Counted from the stretch's first letter, positions 14,764-35,861 are shown. The stretch: 64,000 bases of DNA from Epinephelus fuscoguttatus (GCF_011397635.1 NC_064759.1:15210428-15274427); one strand, 5' to 3'. The notes: generated from the letters alone by a model not told the origin. A program made the numbers and translations.

Positions 14764-15665
14764 GGTCCTCACACACCAAGCTGATGGTCGGCCATTGGTC
14801 ACTGTCAACTGTCAGTGAGCATCCGATGCCCTAGTTGGCCCTTGTCAGTTTTTTAACGGCATCAGAGACGATGGTGGGTGTCATTTTGATAGGCAGCTCA
14901 GCTCAGTGCACAAGAAAAGAAATGGAAGTGAGGAAAGTAAACAAGCGGCTAAAGTCCATAGGATGAGATTGAAACAGACTTGTTGCATTAGCTAAGATTA
15001 TGTCATAAACCGGTGGTTCCCAACTGGTGGGTCACGGGTCCATTCTGAATGGACCACAAGTGGCTAGCGTGTCAAGTTTGTATTAAACACAATTTATTTT
15101 CAAGTACATTGAATTTCCGGCACAAAGTTTGTATTTTGAAGAGCTGTTTCCTTCTGCACAATGAGTGACCAACAGACAGGTGCTTGACAGAGACAGCAAA
15201 CTAGCTTGACAACATGGCCAATCTCAAGTATGGCGCTAAATATATTAAGCTGTGTTCACCTTGAACTAATGACTAAGGACAAATCTGGATCGCGTGGCTG
15301 GACCAATTGGGAACCACTGTTAGAAACCATTTAGTTCTTTTGCAGAAACAGTCCATAGTTGTTTGTGTTATCATTTGCTAGCACACGGTAAACATCCTTT
15401 GCTCTTTCAACACCGGATTGTTTATGTGCTGACTGGCTAACTAGCATCTCATATCCGTCCTGTTCTTCCTGTTACCCTTTTTGAATGATGAAAACAGACT
15501 ACTGCCGCCTGATGGTATGGAGTTATTTCCTCTCATGCAGGCATAGAATGCATGTCCTAGTTGGCTGTTGGCTGTAATCTGTGTGGTGTGCTCAAGTGCA
15601 ACTTTTTGGCCGAGACACAAGCAACGTGGGGTGAAGCAACAGTCGGCCTTCATTGCCACTAGTTC
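14764..15665. mobile_element. Older MITE interrupted by a hAT-like MITE
   Basis: Left end GGTCCTCACACACCAAGCTG and right block GTGTGGTGTGCTCAAGTGCA are common ends of a non-autonomous fish element. The middle is broken by the hAT-like copy at 15010-15319. No transposase frame is present. Boundaries are approximate. Confidence 0.45.
15010..15319 (+). mobile_element. hAT-like (Charlie-type) MITE, copy 1
   Basis: The termini are CGGTGGTTCCCAACTGG on the left and CAATTGGGAACCACTG on the right, an inverted pair matching hAT-Charlie-type ends (CAGnGGTTCnCAA). Inside the left end, GGTCCATTCTGAATGGACC forms a near-palindrome. The same blocks occur in reverse order at 53757-54087. There is no coding capacity. 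Confidence 0.7.
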
Positions 15666-15813
15666 CTTGATTGTTGTTGGTGTGATGTGTCTGGGCCTTT
15701 AGACCACAGGAATGACGTATAGATTTTGGAAATGGGCGTTGCTCCCCTTTAAAAAGAAAAAGGACAAACTACAAGAAAGCGATAAAAGGCAAATGATGAA
15801 AGGTATTGACAGA

Positions 15814-15881
15814 TTTATTAATAATTAACTACTATTTACTATTAACATTGTGAAGAAATTGGGCCATGTACAACATTTATT
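15814..15881 (-). terminator. znf628: Candidate znf628 polyadenylation signals
   Basis: Two AATAAA hexamers on the minus strand, at 15881-15876 and 15819-15814, lie 274 and 336 bases past the znf628-like stop codon. Either could end the transcript. No EST-like evidence is available. Confidence 0.45.
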
Positions 15882-16154
15882 CACAAAAAACTTATTTTCT
15901 TATTAAACAAACTGCCAATGACAGTATCATTTAAACTAATATATTTAGGAATATTCCAAGGTCCATGTACAGCCTATTTGAATGTATAACATTTCTAGTA
16001 TGTGGCACCATGGGATTACAACACAGTACTCATCTAACTGCATGTTCCCCATCAGCTCCTGGAGAACTCTAAAGTGCTAACACACCAAGCCCACAAACAG
16101 TGAGGCATTCACTCGCACACACACTTTCTTCTTCTGAAACATGCACACTGGTTT

Positions 16155-24651
<8,497 letters not shown>

Positions 24652-25249
24652 CAGAGCAAGCTGGGTAGCAGATGAGGGTGTTACCTTGGCAGCTGGATCA
24701 GTTTTGGTGCAGGATCATGGTTTTTTCTTTCACCTTTCCTTCATTCATGTTTTCTTTCATAAATTCTTTCCCTGTCAGCCACTGGAAACACCAGCTGTCA
24801 TCCCAAAGTAGACAGCTCAGGACAGCTCTGACATAAAGTGAAATGGAAATAAATAGTGTTATAACTTGGTAACTCCTGGTGAGCGTGCCCCCTTTAAATT
24901 CCACCCCCGCCCTCCCTCTCTGTCTGAGGCTCGTCCCCCCTCCCTGCTGTCTTTCCTCTGGCAGTCAGTCCGTTTCTGTCTGTCCCCGCAGTGCGGTGCC
25001 TGCTAGCAATACACACACAGTGGCTACAGCTAGGTTACACACCAAGCTACTGTACAACTGTATCTTACTGTAACCGGTCAGCTGTGCAAGCCGACAGACA
25101 ACCTGCAGACACAATATCAGTTTTCACAGTATCAACACAAACAGCTACTGGCCTTCATTTAAAGCTAATCTAGCCTCCGTCAGTGCGGAATAGCGTCGTT
25201 AAACTGCTCGATAAGGATGTGCATGAATACAGGCTGTAGCGGTACTCAC

Positions 25250-25445
25250 CGGACATCTTTAACTCATCTTAAAGCTATAATGTTGATATTATGAAAAGGA
25301 ACTGGGTACCGCAGTGCTAATCCACACAACCTTAACAATAAACACAGCGCAGACTAACAGCAGTTCTCCACCCGATGCCGCCTTCTAAGAACGGCGACTG
25401 CGATTGGCTGCCTGCTACAATAGACGCGCTACTCCCATTGGTTGA
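25250..25445 (-). promoter_or_regulatory. znf628: Probable znf628 noncoding first exon and promoter
   Basis: A strong donor (TCCG followed by GTGAGT) ends an exon at 25250. Upstream, two inverted CCAAT boxes (ATTGG on the plus strand at 25403-25407 and 25437-25441) lie in CG-rich sequence. Transcription probably starts between about 25300 and 25400. The exon carries an ATG (GATGTCCG) just before the donor. If joined to the acceptor at 24661 this gives an eight-codon upstream frame overlapping the main start. Confidence 0.5.
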
Positions 25446-26470
25446 GGGCTTCAACAGACAGATTGACGTCTTAAAATTTGTCTTTAAAATATTTTTAACG
25501 TCCAAATTTGACGGAAATTACTTACCAGTGTCGTTTTTACACTTCTCTACCTTCAAAAATATTTTTTAAAAATGTATTCAAAACTAATATGTATCCGTTC
25601 TAGTCTAACTCTGACGCACAGACTTCTGGGTAATGTAGTAGCGGTGTGTGTCTGCCCAAACTACCATCTGTCACAGTTTAAACCGCAGGCTGGCAGTGTT
25701 TGGGGGTAAGTAAATAGCCTGTATTTAATTAAATGACAAAATAAATGTAGGTAATTGTAATAAGCTGGACTTACTGAGAAAAAATATGTTATTAAATGGC
25801 AGTTACTAATCAAAAATGGTGGTGATAAAGGTGTTACATCCAGATATATTATATATAGTAAAAGGTTTATACGTAGAATATAACATCATTTTGATGCTTT
25901 GCATGTTTGCACCATGCAGGAATGGCATCTTTTGGCATAGCCTATTTACAGACATTTTAAAGCTTTTTGTCCAGTTGAAAACATTTGTTAGAAAAGTTAT
26001 TATAAACCAATCAGATGTAATAAGTGACATTACTTTGAGAATTAATAAAATTAGGTATGTTACGTATTACATTTCAAAAGTAACCTTAACTGCTTTACAA
26101 AATCTTTTGTCCCCTTGTCCATTAAAGTCTTAAATGGGAAGCTAACTGTATCTTAACCGTACACTATGCATGTGTAGGTATGTGTGTGTGTATCTGTGTA
26201 TGTAAAACTATGTAAAACAGATGTGTGGTGCAATGGGCAGCGTGCAATTTGATGGCTGATGGCAGTCTGTTGGATTGTGAATAGCGACAGCTCTGTGTTT
26301 GGACTGTACAGATATAGGAACTGTATCTACGTTTTTTTGTATCGTTTAACAGCAGGTACTGCATGTATCCGAGACAAATTTTCTTCAGGACACCACAGTC
26401 TATCTTATCTTATCTTATCTTGAACAGCACAAGTTAGGTTATTAAAGATATACTCAAATCCATTGTGCAC
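25446..26470. other. Spacer between znf628 and il11, no gene seen
   Basis: AT-rich DNA without supported coding exons. It includes a TCTTA pentanucleotide run at about 26398-26421. The long frames in this stretch are low-complexity. Confidence 0.6.
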
Positions 26471-27861
26471 ATTCTTTAGTATTTATTTCACCAAGGCACA
26501 TATTTCACATTGAGGCCAATCAGTGTGTGGAAGAGGCATCTTGATGTTACAACAATAATTTAAACAGGATGGTGTAATAATAATAATAATAATAATAATT
26601 ATAGTAAATAAGAATAAAAATTGTATAAAAGTACAAAAAGATAGGAGACTTGCTCCACTGCAGCACAAAATAAATAGTTCCACCAAGTTACTTAAATAAA
26701 TAGTCAATACTGTAACAAATACTAGAATAAGAATGAACCAAAAAATAATAGTGATAAAGTTGGTAAAGTAATCTACATTATATTGTAGAAAACAACATAA
26801 TACACAAAGCACTGTATACAACAAATTTACATTCTTGTACACTTATGTACACCTGTACAGAACATAGTGTCACAATACATAGTATTTTAAGGCTTTGGGT
26901 GTTTAACCAACAACAACAAACTTTTCTACCCCCAAAGCACAGGTTCAAAATCAGCCATCTCACTCATCCAAGAGGCTAATCCTAACAAGTTTGTGCAAAG
27001 AATCTAATCAGGTCCATCAGTGCTCAGCAACAGGGCACATTCATACAACTTTACCACAATGTTAAATATGCCTCCTCATGCAGAACGTGAGAAACAGGCA
27101 ACGACACCAGAGACTCTGCCTGCGGTACAAAGAAAGTATTCACTTCTCGTCGGCTACCATTTTGACATTTTCAGATAAATTAATTTCTATTGAATCATTA
27201 AGACGTGGCACGTTTAACACGGTTAGAAGACGACATTAACTTCTTCTAACTGTAATGGCACTGTAAGTGAGAGATAGTGAAACCCTTGGCTGTCCCATAT
27301 GTATGCTACATCTACTGGAAGAATTATAGGCTGAAGAAATGCACAAAGTAGATTAAATCAAACAAAAGTCAGGAAGTGCTACTGTGTTTTTTTTTTTTTT
27401 TTCTTGAGGAATCAGTGAGAGACAAGACAAAAAAGATAGATTACAGAGACGTGGGCAATTAAATTCACGTTAAAACAGAAAAATAAAGATGAGAGTGACA
27501 CATTACAACTTCAAATAAATAAAATTAAATAAATTACCAACAGTTAATAAATAAATAAATACATAAATAACATGAACAAGGCCTTTAGGAGAGAGTTTTG
27601 GGGATCGTGACATCGTAGTTGAACTGGCAGGAGTCTTGATGGTTGTGACTGGCTGCAGTGTATCGTGCATCCTTATTGGCTCTGATGGAAAAACATTCTT
27701 CAACACAGAAGTCATTGGTTGATGTTTGGGCCTCTTAAGGGATGCTATTAACTACGGTGCACACTGACGCGGTCCTAATTCCCCTTTGGCTGAGGTGGGA
27801 CTCCGTGTGTCCTCACCGACTCTGCAGCCATGTGGTTGAAAGGAGAGGAACGAATGGATCG
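26471..27861 (-). other. il11: il11 3' UTR
   Basis: From the il11 stop to the AATAAA at 26487-26482 (minus strand) is about 1.4 kb with no other exon. It holds an AAT trinucleotide run at 26574-26600, a T14 run near 27386-27400 and an AU-rich cluster described separately. The 3' end is inferred from the hexamer only. Confidence 0.5.
27512..27570 (-). promoter_or_regulatory. il11: AU-rich instability element in il11 3' UTR
   Basis: On the minus (sense) strand this reads a series of ATTTA pentamers, several overlapping, including TTATTTATT nonamers (core at 27545-27560). Overlapping ATTTA repeats are the class of AU-rich element that marks cytokine and early-response mRNAs for rapid decay. The site lies about 300 bases after the il11 stop. 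Confidence 0.7.
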
Positions 27862-30800
27862 TCATTGCACTGCAGAGACTTTGGGCTTGAGGCTGATGAA
27901 TGCTCTGTACGCCCAGTCACAGAAGAGCTTGAAGTGTTGAAGAAGCTCGTGGCTGGATTGCAAGACGTCAAACTGATAGGGGAGGTGAGGGGGGAGGGAG
28001 GGGGTCGCCTGAGTCAGCCTCGGCGCTTCAACTCTCAACATCTGTAGGAGAGAAGACAAACAGATTAGAAAAACAGGCGATCATAGAGAACATTTAAAGG
28101 TCCGGTTTGGAGGATTTAGTGGCATCTTGCAGTGAGGTTGCAGAACTGAAACGTCTGCTGCGTGCCAAGTGCGTATGAGAGCTACAGGGGCTGATGCAAA
28201 AACTAGAGCCAGAGTTTGATTTGTCACACACTGGCTCTAGATAGGAGACGTCAAACATGTGGGAGAGAAGCTGCTTCATTTGATATAAACGGCTCATTCT
28301 GAGGTAAGGGAAACACAATGATTCTTATTTTCGGGTGATTATACATTAATGAAAACATAGTTATGAAATGAAACACCATTTCCGCAAATAGATGCCCTTA
28401 AATTCTCTGCATTGGACCTTTCAAAGTGTTAGCAAACTGTTAGAACACGGCACAATCTCCTGTTAAAACTTACATAGTTAGATTTAAAATCAAACACCGA
28501 AGACGACTGAGATTAAAAAAGGGGGAATTCGGTTCGTTACCTGACGGTGCAGCAGATTGATGAGAGATTTCATTTCTCTGATCATCTCCACCAGCTTTGG
28601 CAGTGCAGGGTGGTGGTGCTTCTTTGAAACCTTGTTGAGCCACTCAAAGTGGTGCTCATACAGCTTCAGGTCAGCGTGCAGCTGAGAGAGTGTGGGCTTC
28701 AGCTGGAAACAACACAGACATACTTAGAGACTTAGCATGGGTGTGGCAACGTGTAACTGTGTTCAGACAAGCCCCCTCTCCTTTCACGAGCACGCACACA
28801 CACAGTGTCACACACAAATACACTATCAGAGCATTACCTCAAGATTGTTGAGGTCATTGGCTGATCTGTTGCTCATTTCTGGCAGAGAGCTGAACCTGTG
28901 GGGCTCCACGTCTGAGGCAAATGCATGCTCCCTCTGAAAGAGAAAACGAGACACAGAGCAGCCCGTTAGTAATTTGCATCAGCGCAATTTTACTCATCCT
29001 GAGACAAGTCACGGCAGCATGAGGAAAGTATTAGTGTAGCACCTCGATTGGATGACTGTTTTCTGTGCTTAGAGACAGTAGCTCTCACTGAGGGGAGTGT
29101 GGTTGATCGGGTCAGTGTGAGTTCACCCACATTCAGCCTCCCCAAATGTCAACAATAAGAGCAAATGACCTGAACCCACAGGATGTTTTCTACAGGGAGC
29201 GAGGATAACAACATATGCAGTGACTAAGAAAGCTCCAAGTGGGACAGACAACACAGGGCTGTAGGGAAACTCCAGGGTCACAGCTATAAAAAGAGGGAAT
29301 GACGCAGTACCACTGCCCAGCTAGAGTTGTGTTGTAAACTCTGTCCAGGCAGCGGATGAAGTGCTCACTGTGGCCACCAGAGGGGGATAAACACCCTGAC
29401 TGCAGGTTTACAGAGCTCCACCTTACAAAGGCAGCTGTGCTCATCAGTAGTACAATTCAGTATTAAACATGATTCAGTAATGAATGGGGAGAAATGGAGA
29501 TGACTGATGTGGCATGCGTCATTTCCAATCAGTGGAGGAACATAACAACATTAGGATGATGAGTGCTGAGAAATGTTTTGTGTAAACAGGTAGTGTGTGC
29601 TTAATGCTTCCTTAACCTGTTACACAGTGTGTTCCTCGCTCCACTGAGTTGTTTGTGTTGATGTTTTCGGTGATGAATGTGCCGCTTTGTCTCGCATGTC
29701 TCTCCATCAGCCTTTCGTAAGAGCTCACTTATGTTTGTGTTCCAATGTTTTGTCTCTGTCGCTTTTGTCCCCCTTCCATCCCTCGCTTCCCTACCTTCTC
29801 CCCCTCTCCCTCTCTGCCTCGCCGTGTCTCATAACCAGGTGCACAAGCACGTGCAACATCCCGCGCACATGTGCATGCATGCACACACATATACCGCTGG
29901 CTTGTCATCTATTTGGCTCTCTGATCTCTTCATCTCTTGTGGTTTTTTTGCTCCATCTTTCTCAGCCTTTAATTCTCCCTCTTATCCTCCTCTTCTTGCT
30001 CTCTCCATCACAGATCATGACCTCACCCGACAGAACTTAGCATCCAACCTCTTTCTTCCTGAATGCAAATACTGGAATGTGATAAATCTTTTTTTTGATT
30101 TTTATCAAGTCACTTTGCTGTGGCGACCAAAAGCAAAACACTAAACACCGCACCTACACAACCAGGACTATTTACAGAACCCTCAATGCACACACACACA
30201 CAGAGCCACAAAAATGCATACGCACAGATGCATGCACACATGTACACACTTGCACCCATACAATATGCATGCAAACACACACAGACTCGCTCACACAGAC
30301 ACACACTGTGCATCGGAAAACTTATATAGACTTATGTGCACACACACACACACACACACACATAGAGACATTTCTCTCCCTTTAAAGCATCAGTTTCATT
30401 GCTTTTTTGCAGGGACTTTCCACGGATTCCCGTTCTATTTATCTTTCCTAACTTTGTCCTCTCTTTAGTGGAATGCCACACAATAAGGAAAGAAATTTAA
30501 AATAAATCTTCCATGTTACTGAACACTGTCTAATACTGTCCCCATCACCCTTTGATGATGCTAGTTTGCTCACATCTGGACCCCAGGTTACAGACTACTG
30601 CTACACAATGGCCTGTAACACACACACATACAGCACACACACACTTTCTGAACCCTATCTACCAGCCAAGACTAGAGAGAGTATGTGGCTATTTTTGATT
30701 TTATCCCCTGAACAAAAGAGTCGAAAGATTTGCATGATGCAAAAATAGACTCTTGATCAGTCATGTGTAACCAGAGATCCACAGATATGATCCCGCTTTC

Positions 30801-32527
30801 TTTTCACCTGTTAAAACACGGTGTTGATACACAATCACCAGCTGGAGCCAAAACTTGGCCGAGTTCTCACATCTGATTTTCCTACCCCGCTTGTCACTGT
30901 CAACAAAATAAGATTTCGAGCCAGCGTTGTCAGTACGGTGCACATTTCACAGGGGAAAAAAAAAGAAAACTCCATCCTCACTTCCACAGTCTAGCCGCAG
31001 AACATAAACATGTTTCTATGTAAACAGGCGTGTGATATACTTTGCTGTCATGTCACAGATGGTATGCTCAGCACTTTGGCTTTAGTCGCAGGTACAGTGT
31101 TGAGATGTAGTCCTAGACTTTACGTTTGCTTTCTCTGTCCCTTTAAACACCATCACTGTAAATGATTATTCCTCTTAATGCCATAACACTTAATATTAAC
31201 TTCATTTCACCTTTGTTGGACTGGATAAAAGAGCTGTACAGGCCACCAATCTTCCTGGTACTGCCACCAGTCAGGTGACCAGGCAGACCAGGAGGTTGCT
31301 GAGTCAGACCTCCCCAACCTACTGAATCCAGTGTGGATTAAAAGTGAGATCACTCAGTCAAATCTCCCCTGAGGCTTTTTGCTGCCCTGATCTAAAGCAT
31401 GCAGCCAGTCTGTCATCACTGAAAGCGGCTTAAGCCAAGCGGAAGTCCTGAGCAAACCCTAGTAAAGTTTCCACAACAGTGCATGTTGCAAAGTTGGTGC
31501 TGTTACCTAAACTCAAAAGGTGACATAGAAAATCCAATTAGGGAAAGATCAATCAAGACAGCATCCTCATCCACATCCACTCTCATTCAATTAGCACAGG
31601 GGGGCTCATTAGCCCTCTCCTCCAATCAATGGCTGTGATTTGCAATCACCATGACGTCATGTGCACTTACCAGCAGTTCTTGGGTGAGCTTCATTAGATT
31701 TTTGGTCTGATTGGACAGTTTATCCATGTCAGTGGGCCGCCGCTGCGGTACCGGGGAGGCAGACGTGAAGACAGGCAGCTGGGCCAATAGCAGCGAGAAG
31801 AGGAGCGATGAGGAGGAGTCGAGCAGCACTGTAAAGAGGGGGGGACGAACAAAACGGAAGCAATTAGTGGAGAGGCGCTGTCATCTTGCCATAATGATAA
31901 TGACCTCAGGCCACGGCTGTCAGCTCCAGGGGAAGATATTGCACCATAATATAAACAATAGCTCCAGACTTGGCAGAGGAATCCTCAAGAGCTTCAGTGT
32001 CAGAGTCATGTTTTCACAGGCTGAATGCAAATCATTAAATCATTAAAATAAAAAAAAGCTTTGACACTGAATATGACCATCACTCCTTCACCATAAGCAA
32101 CTGCAATGAATGCTGCTGATTGTCACACCTGCAACTGGATAGGTACGTGAGTTGGTGGTATAAATTATAAAGAGCCAGCCAAGTCAACTCTTGTAACAGT
32201 AGGCTCATTCATTCTTTGCCTTTCAAGTTCAAATACAAGGTAGACTAAGTATTAAAAGGGAACCGCAGTGGTGTTGAAATGATGAATGCTTGATAATTAC
32301 AGGTGAACCACAAGAATCAGAGCCAAAATAACACTGCAGGAGCATCTGAGCTCTCTGACCTAGTGTAACTCCTCACGAGGCAGGATAAAGTTGCCCTAAA
32401 TTACATTTTTTAAAAGTTTAATCTAAGGATAAATTGTTAAATTAAGCATAAAATAGCTGTCACATTCACATAGAGCAAAACTGTGTAAGAGCATGAACAT
32501 CCAAAGCAAAACACACTTACATTTCAT
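27862..32527 (-). CDS. il11: Interleukin-11, complete, five exons
   Basis: Secreted four-helix cytokine of the gp130 (IL-6) family. Exons: 32527-32521 (ATGAAAT), 31828-31671, 28933-28838, 28702-28541, 28041-27862; GT-AG, phases agree, 603 nt, 200 aa. Residues 1-26 (MKLLLDSSSSLLFSLLLAQL then PVFTSA) form a clear signal peptide. N-glycosylation sequons are at 42-44 (NQT) and 77-79 (NRS). Helix-like blocks include DLKLYEHHFEWLNKVSKKHH and the final LFCDWAYRAFISLKPKV, aligning with human LTLDWAVRGLLLLKTRL, which carries the site III tryptophan for gp130. The seven-base first coding exon fits the short first exon of the family. An apparent start at the exon 2 edge reads GTG and is not the true start. 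Teleosts have il11a and il11b; I cannot decide, but il11a is more likely. Confidence 0.9.
28098..28419. mobile_element. Short MITE of the 'GGTCCAGTGTGTA' family in the last il11 intron
   Basis: Left end GGTCCGGTTTGGAGGATTTA after TTAA (28094-28097). The right end, reverse-complemented, reads AGGTCCAATGCAGAGAATTT next to TTCA, a decayed TTAA. Internal GTGGCATCTTGCAGTGAGGT matches the other copies. At 320 bp it is the shortest and most eroded copy in the window. Confidence 0.6.
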
Positions 32528-32954
32528 ATTTGGTTCGGATCCAAGGGGGGTTGGTAACCCAGCAAGGCAACGGTAGATAAATAAATAAATAGACAAAATT
32601 AATAAATAAATTCAACTCCGGAAATTGTCACGTGCTCCGGTTTCTTCTTCGCACTCTCTTCAGCAGTCAGAGTGAGGAGGAAAGTTGTCAGGACGAGACA
32701 GAGGATGAATGAGAGAGCAGAGTGATGACTGAAGCACTCAGAGAGACGGAGAGAGTGGAGAAAAGGAAGGTAAAAATAAAAATACAAAAAAGGAGAAAAG
32801 TAATCAAACTTTCTGTCTTGGGTAAAGTTTGAGATGTAGTCTTATGGAGTTGCTGAAGGAGGCAGAGAGACACTTAGACAGTTTGGAGAGACAGAGAGGC
32901 AACAGAAGTGCAGAGAGAGGGATGCGAGTGTGGTAAGTCCAATTTTTGCGCGCA

Positions 32955-33030
32955 GTGAAGTGTTTAGGCTTGTTTAAAACTTCCTTTATAAAGACGTCGG
33001 GCCTATGACACATCGGCAGTGACTCACTTC
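32955..33030 (-). promoter_or_regulatory. il11: il11 core promoter: TATA box and AP-1 site
   Basis: The minus strand reads TTTATAAAGG around 32993-32984. About 30 bases upstream is a perfect AP-1 site, TGACTCA/TGAGTCA, at 33020-33026. GACGTC, a CRE half-core, sits at 32993-32998. This predicts a start near 32955 and a 5' UTR of about 430 nt. Mammalian IL11 is known to be driven by AP-1 close to the TATA box. The start site itself is inferred. Confidence 0.6.
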
Positions 33031-33045
33031 ATTCATAAAAACACA

Positions 33046-33063
33046 CACACACACACAGACACA

Positions 33064-33096
<33 letters not shown>
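33046..33096. repeat. (CA)n then (TC)n microsatellite upstream of il11
   Basis: ACACAC run at 33041-33063 followed by TCTCTC to 33096. It lies just upstream of the il11 AP-1 site and begins the low-complexity pyrimidine-rich region that continues to about 33.7 kb. Confidence 0.85.
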
Positions 33097-33099
<3 letters not shown>

Positions 33100-33832
33100 A
33101 CTCCCTCTCTCCGTCTCTTTCCTCCTCCCCTCCCTGCACCCTGTCTCCCTTTGCGAAACTTAAAAAAAATGTTCCGTTGTTTTTTTCTGTTTTTTTTTCT
33201 TTCCTCTATCACTTTCTCCCGTCCTGTCCTGTCCCTATCTCCAGCACTTCCTCCGTCGCATCCCGCTACCTGCGCCAATCATTCCCATCTACCTCCTTTT
33301 TTATCTTTCCATCTCCAAATCTCTTCCCCCCTCTCTCCTCTCTATCACTGCAGACGTTTAAAAAGCCCATTGTTTTCACGTGTATCAGCATATCTTATGT
33401 AACCATGTATCATTTAGAGCCCTTCTTGTGATGTTGTGTGCTGCGTTCGGTGTGTGTGTGTGTGTGTGGGTAGTGTCACAGAAAGTGTGTGTTGTTGAAT
33501 TTATGGCAGGGCTCTTTTAGGCTACACACGCCACATTCCCTGTATTATAGCTAATACGCACAGCAAACACCTTTTCTCTCCCATATTTCTCTCCCTCCTT
33601 TTCTCACCCCTTGCTCTCTCTCTCTCTCTCTCTTTTTTTCAGAGCCCCTCCTGAGACAGCAGCCTGTTATTTCCACTGCCCCCCCACCCACCTCCTTCTC
33701 TTTTTTTTCACTCCTTCTCTCCCTCTCCAGGGTGAAGGAAAGAGTGAGGAGTGAGAGACGGATAGGAGCAGGGGAGAGGTGTTGTCCAGACCAGAAGGGG
33801 CCTCTGAAAGTGTTGCATAGAAACAGTGAGCG

Positions 33833-33833
33833 G

Positions 33834-33872
<39 letters not shown>

Positions 33873-33880
33873 CACACACA
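33833..33880. repeat. (CA)n(TA)n(CA)n compound microsatellite
   Basis: A run of CA units, a central TATATATATATA and more CA. Frames reading through it are His-Thr or Cys-Val repeats. Confidence 0.9.
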
Positions 33881-35034
33881 CCACAGGACATTAACGTGGG
33901 GTCAACACAGCAGACGCACACAAACATGCACATGGATGCACGCGCACGCCACACGCTGTGTCATAGAAAAACATGCTGCTCTAGTAAAGCAAAACACACA
34001 CACTTTTTAAAAACACTCCAAAATATGCTCTCGCTCTGATAGGCCACATGCAGAAACATAACAGGCTACTGTACACACATCAACACACACGTAGCGTGGA
34101 GCAGCCTGGAAACACTCAGTCAGGTGCAGTAAAGCGTGGCCTACTGTTGCAAAGGGCAAGAATGAGTTTCCCAAACATCACAGGGGGACAGCTGATGCAT
34201 CACACTGTACATACACTGTATATCACTATGGGTTCAATAGGTGCGTTTCAGTCCACCTGTGAGAAAGTGAGTGGACACCAAATTCAACAAACGGCAAGAC
34301 AGATGGAAACATCTGATCTGTGTGGAGCGATGAGGAGACTGTAACCCCTCTCAAATAATACATGAAACAAACTTAAATGCCATATTTCCGCCATGTTTTA
34401 TTACAGTTTTTCCCACCATTTGAGGTTTGACTGATGCGCCTTCTTCTTCTGCACTAACATTATGGCACCTGAGCCGTCAGTCAGCACCCCGTACTACTTA
34501 TGTCATTAACAAAACTCCTAATATTTGCACTTTTATTTCAGATATTCGCTTTGGAAACCTCGCGAATGATTGTCAAGTTAGATTAGAAAGATTGGAGTTG
34601 GAGTGAGGTCTGTTTGCATCCTTCCTTTAAACATTTGAACCCCAGAACGGTTCTGCTCTCTGGCATACCAGCCTTTTGCCAGTTTATGGCTATTAAAAAG
34701 ATGCCATACGTGGACATGGACAGGTTGCAGTCAGTCTGTCCGTTCACACCTGTCATTAGAACGTGTCACCACATGTGTCTTGAGTGACCACTTCTGATTG
34801 GATCTCATCATCCCTGCTCTATATGCAAATAAACACATACATAATTTCAGTTTGCAAAGGCCAAATGCGTTGTTGTTTTTAACCAGAGTTAGGTTGGTCC
34901 TGCGATACCCTCACAGGTGAGAGTCCACCTGCCCACACACAGTGACAGGACTAACTGTTAGCATCATTTGGCTGTTACATGTTGGTGAAGATTCTCAGTC
35001 ATCCACGTCATCGTTATTGTAAATGCTATATTGG

Positions 35035-35155
35035 AGGCAGTTGGACTTGCTTGAGTTTCTTGAAGACATTTCACCTTACATCCAAGACAGATACTGGAGA
35101 GGCCCCATGGATGTAAGGTGAAAGGTCTTTAAGAAACTCAAGCAAGTCCAGTTGC
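35035..35155. repeat. Hairpin repeat with about 50-bp arms
   Basis: GGCAGTTGGACTTGCTTGAG (35036 on) pairs with CTCAAGCAAGTCCAGTTGCC (35136-35155), and CACCTTACATCCA (35081 on) pairs with TGGATGTAAGGTG (35109-35121). The loop is about 20 bp. The arm GAAACTCAAGCAAGTCCAGT is a common fish repeat phrase. A transcript here would fold into a long hairpin. Confidence 0.7.
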
Positions 35156-35371
35156 CTACGGTGTAGCATACAGGACTGGTTATGCATGACAGAGCCAAGC
35201 AATTTGGGTGTTGGTCTGAGTTCACTGGGACTCTTTAACAGCTGTTGCTGTGTTAGCTCGTGCTAACTGGATAGACGTTGAACTGATTATTCAACGGGAG
35301 GAGAGAGGCTTCAGGGATGGTCCATCAACGGTCCGTCTACTGACAGGAAGTCCAGGATGTAGACTGAGTTG

Positions 35372-35861
35372 TAGGGTTGGGTATGGGTACTCAATACCTT
35401 TAAGGTACTGACCGAAATAACTCGGAACCAAGTAGTATCGAAACATCTCCAGTCAAACGATACCTGCATTCAGTCATTCTTGCACCAGTGGTCTGATCCC
35501 AGACCATCTTGTCTGCCCGCCTGATCAGCAGACTTCCTGTTATAGCCATCTCCAGAGTCGCTACTGTCCCGGTTTCTTTAGTCATGTGATGTCTCAAACT
35601 AAATTCAACAAAATATCAATGTGTAACAACATGGGGTGTTTTAAGAGGATAAAGTGACATATTGTGGTAGTATACGTAATACATATTGTGCCGTAATCCT
35701 CTGGTGCCAATATGTAAGTGTCGTAACGCACTTTCTCTAGGGACTGAAGCAAATAAAAGCCCACACTATTAATTTTTACGGTATGCACGCCACTCCATTT
35801 ACAGTATGGGTATCGTTTTGGTATACTGGTATTATAATTTTTTAAACAATACCCAGCCCTA
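35372..35861. mobile_element. MITE with 'AGGGTTGGGTAT' inverted ends
   Basis: Left end TAGGGTTGGGTATGGGTACT. The right end, reverse-complemented, reads TAGGGCTGGGTATTGTTTAA. The 490-bp interior contains GGTATCGTTTTGGTATACTG and no coding frame. End type fits a hAT-derived non-autonomous family. Confidence 0.6.

Noticed and set aside
30170-30365. Clusters of CACACA that could suggest a spaced repeat array
   Set aside because: Irregular dinucleotide repeats without constant repeats and unique spacers; not CRISPR-like.
31626-31829. il11 reading frame starting at the edge of exon 2
   Set aside because: The first codon there is GTG at a splice acceptor. A seven-base upstream exon (ATGAAAT then GTAAGT) restores a proper start.
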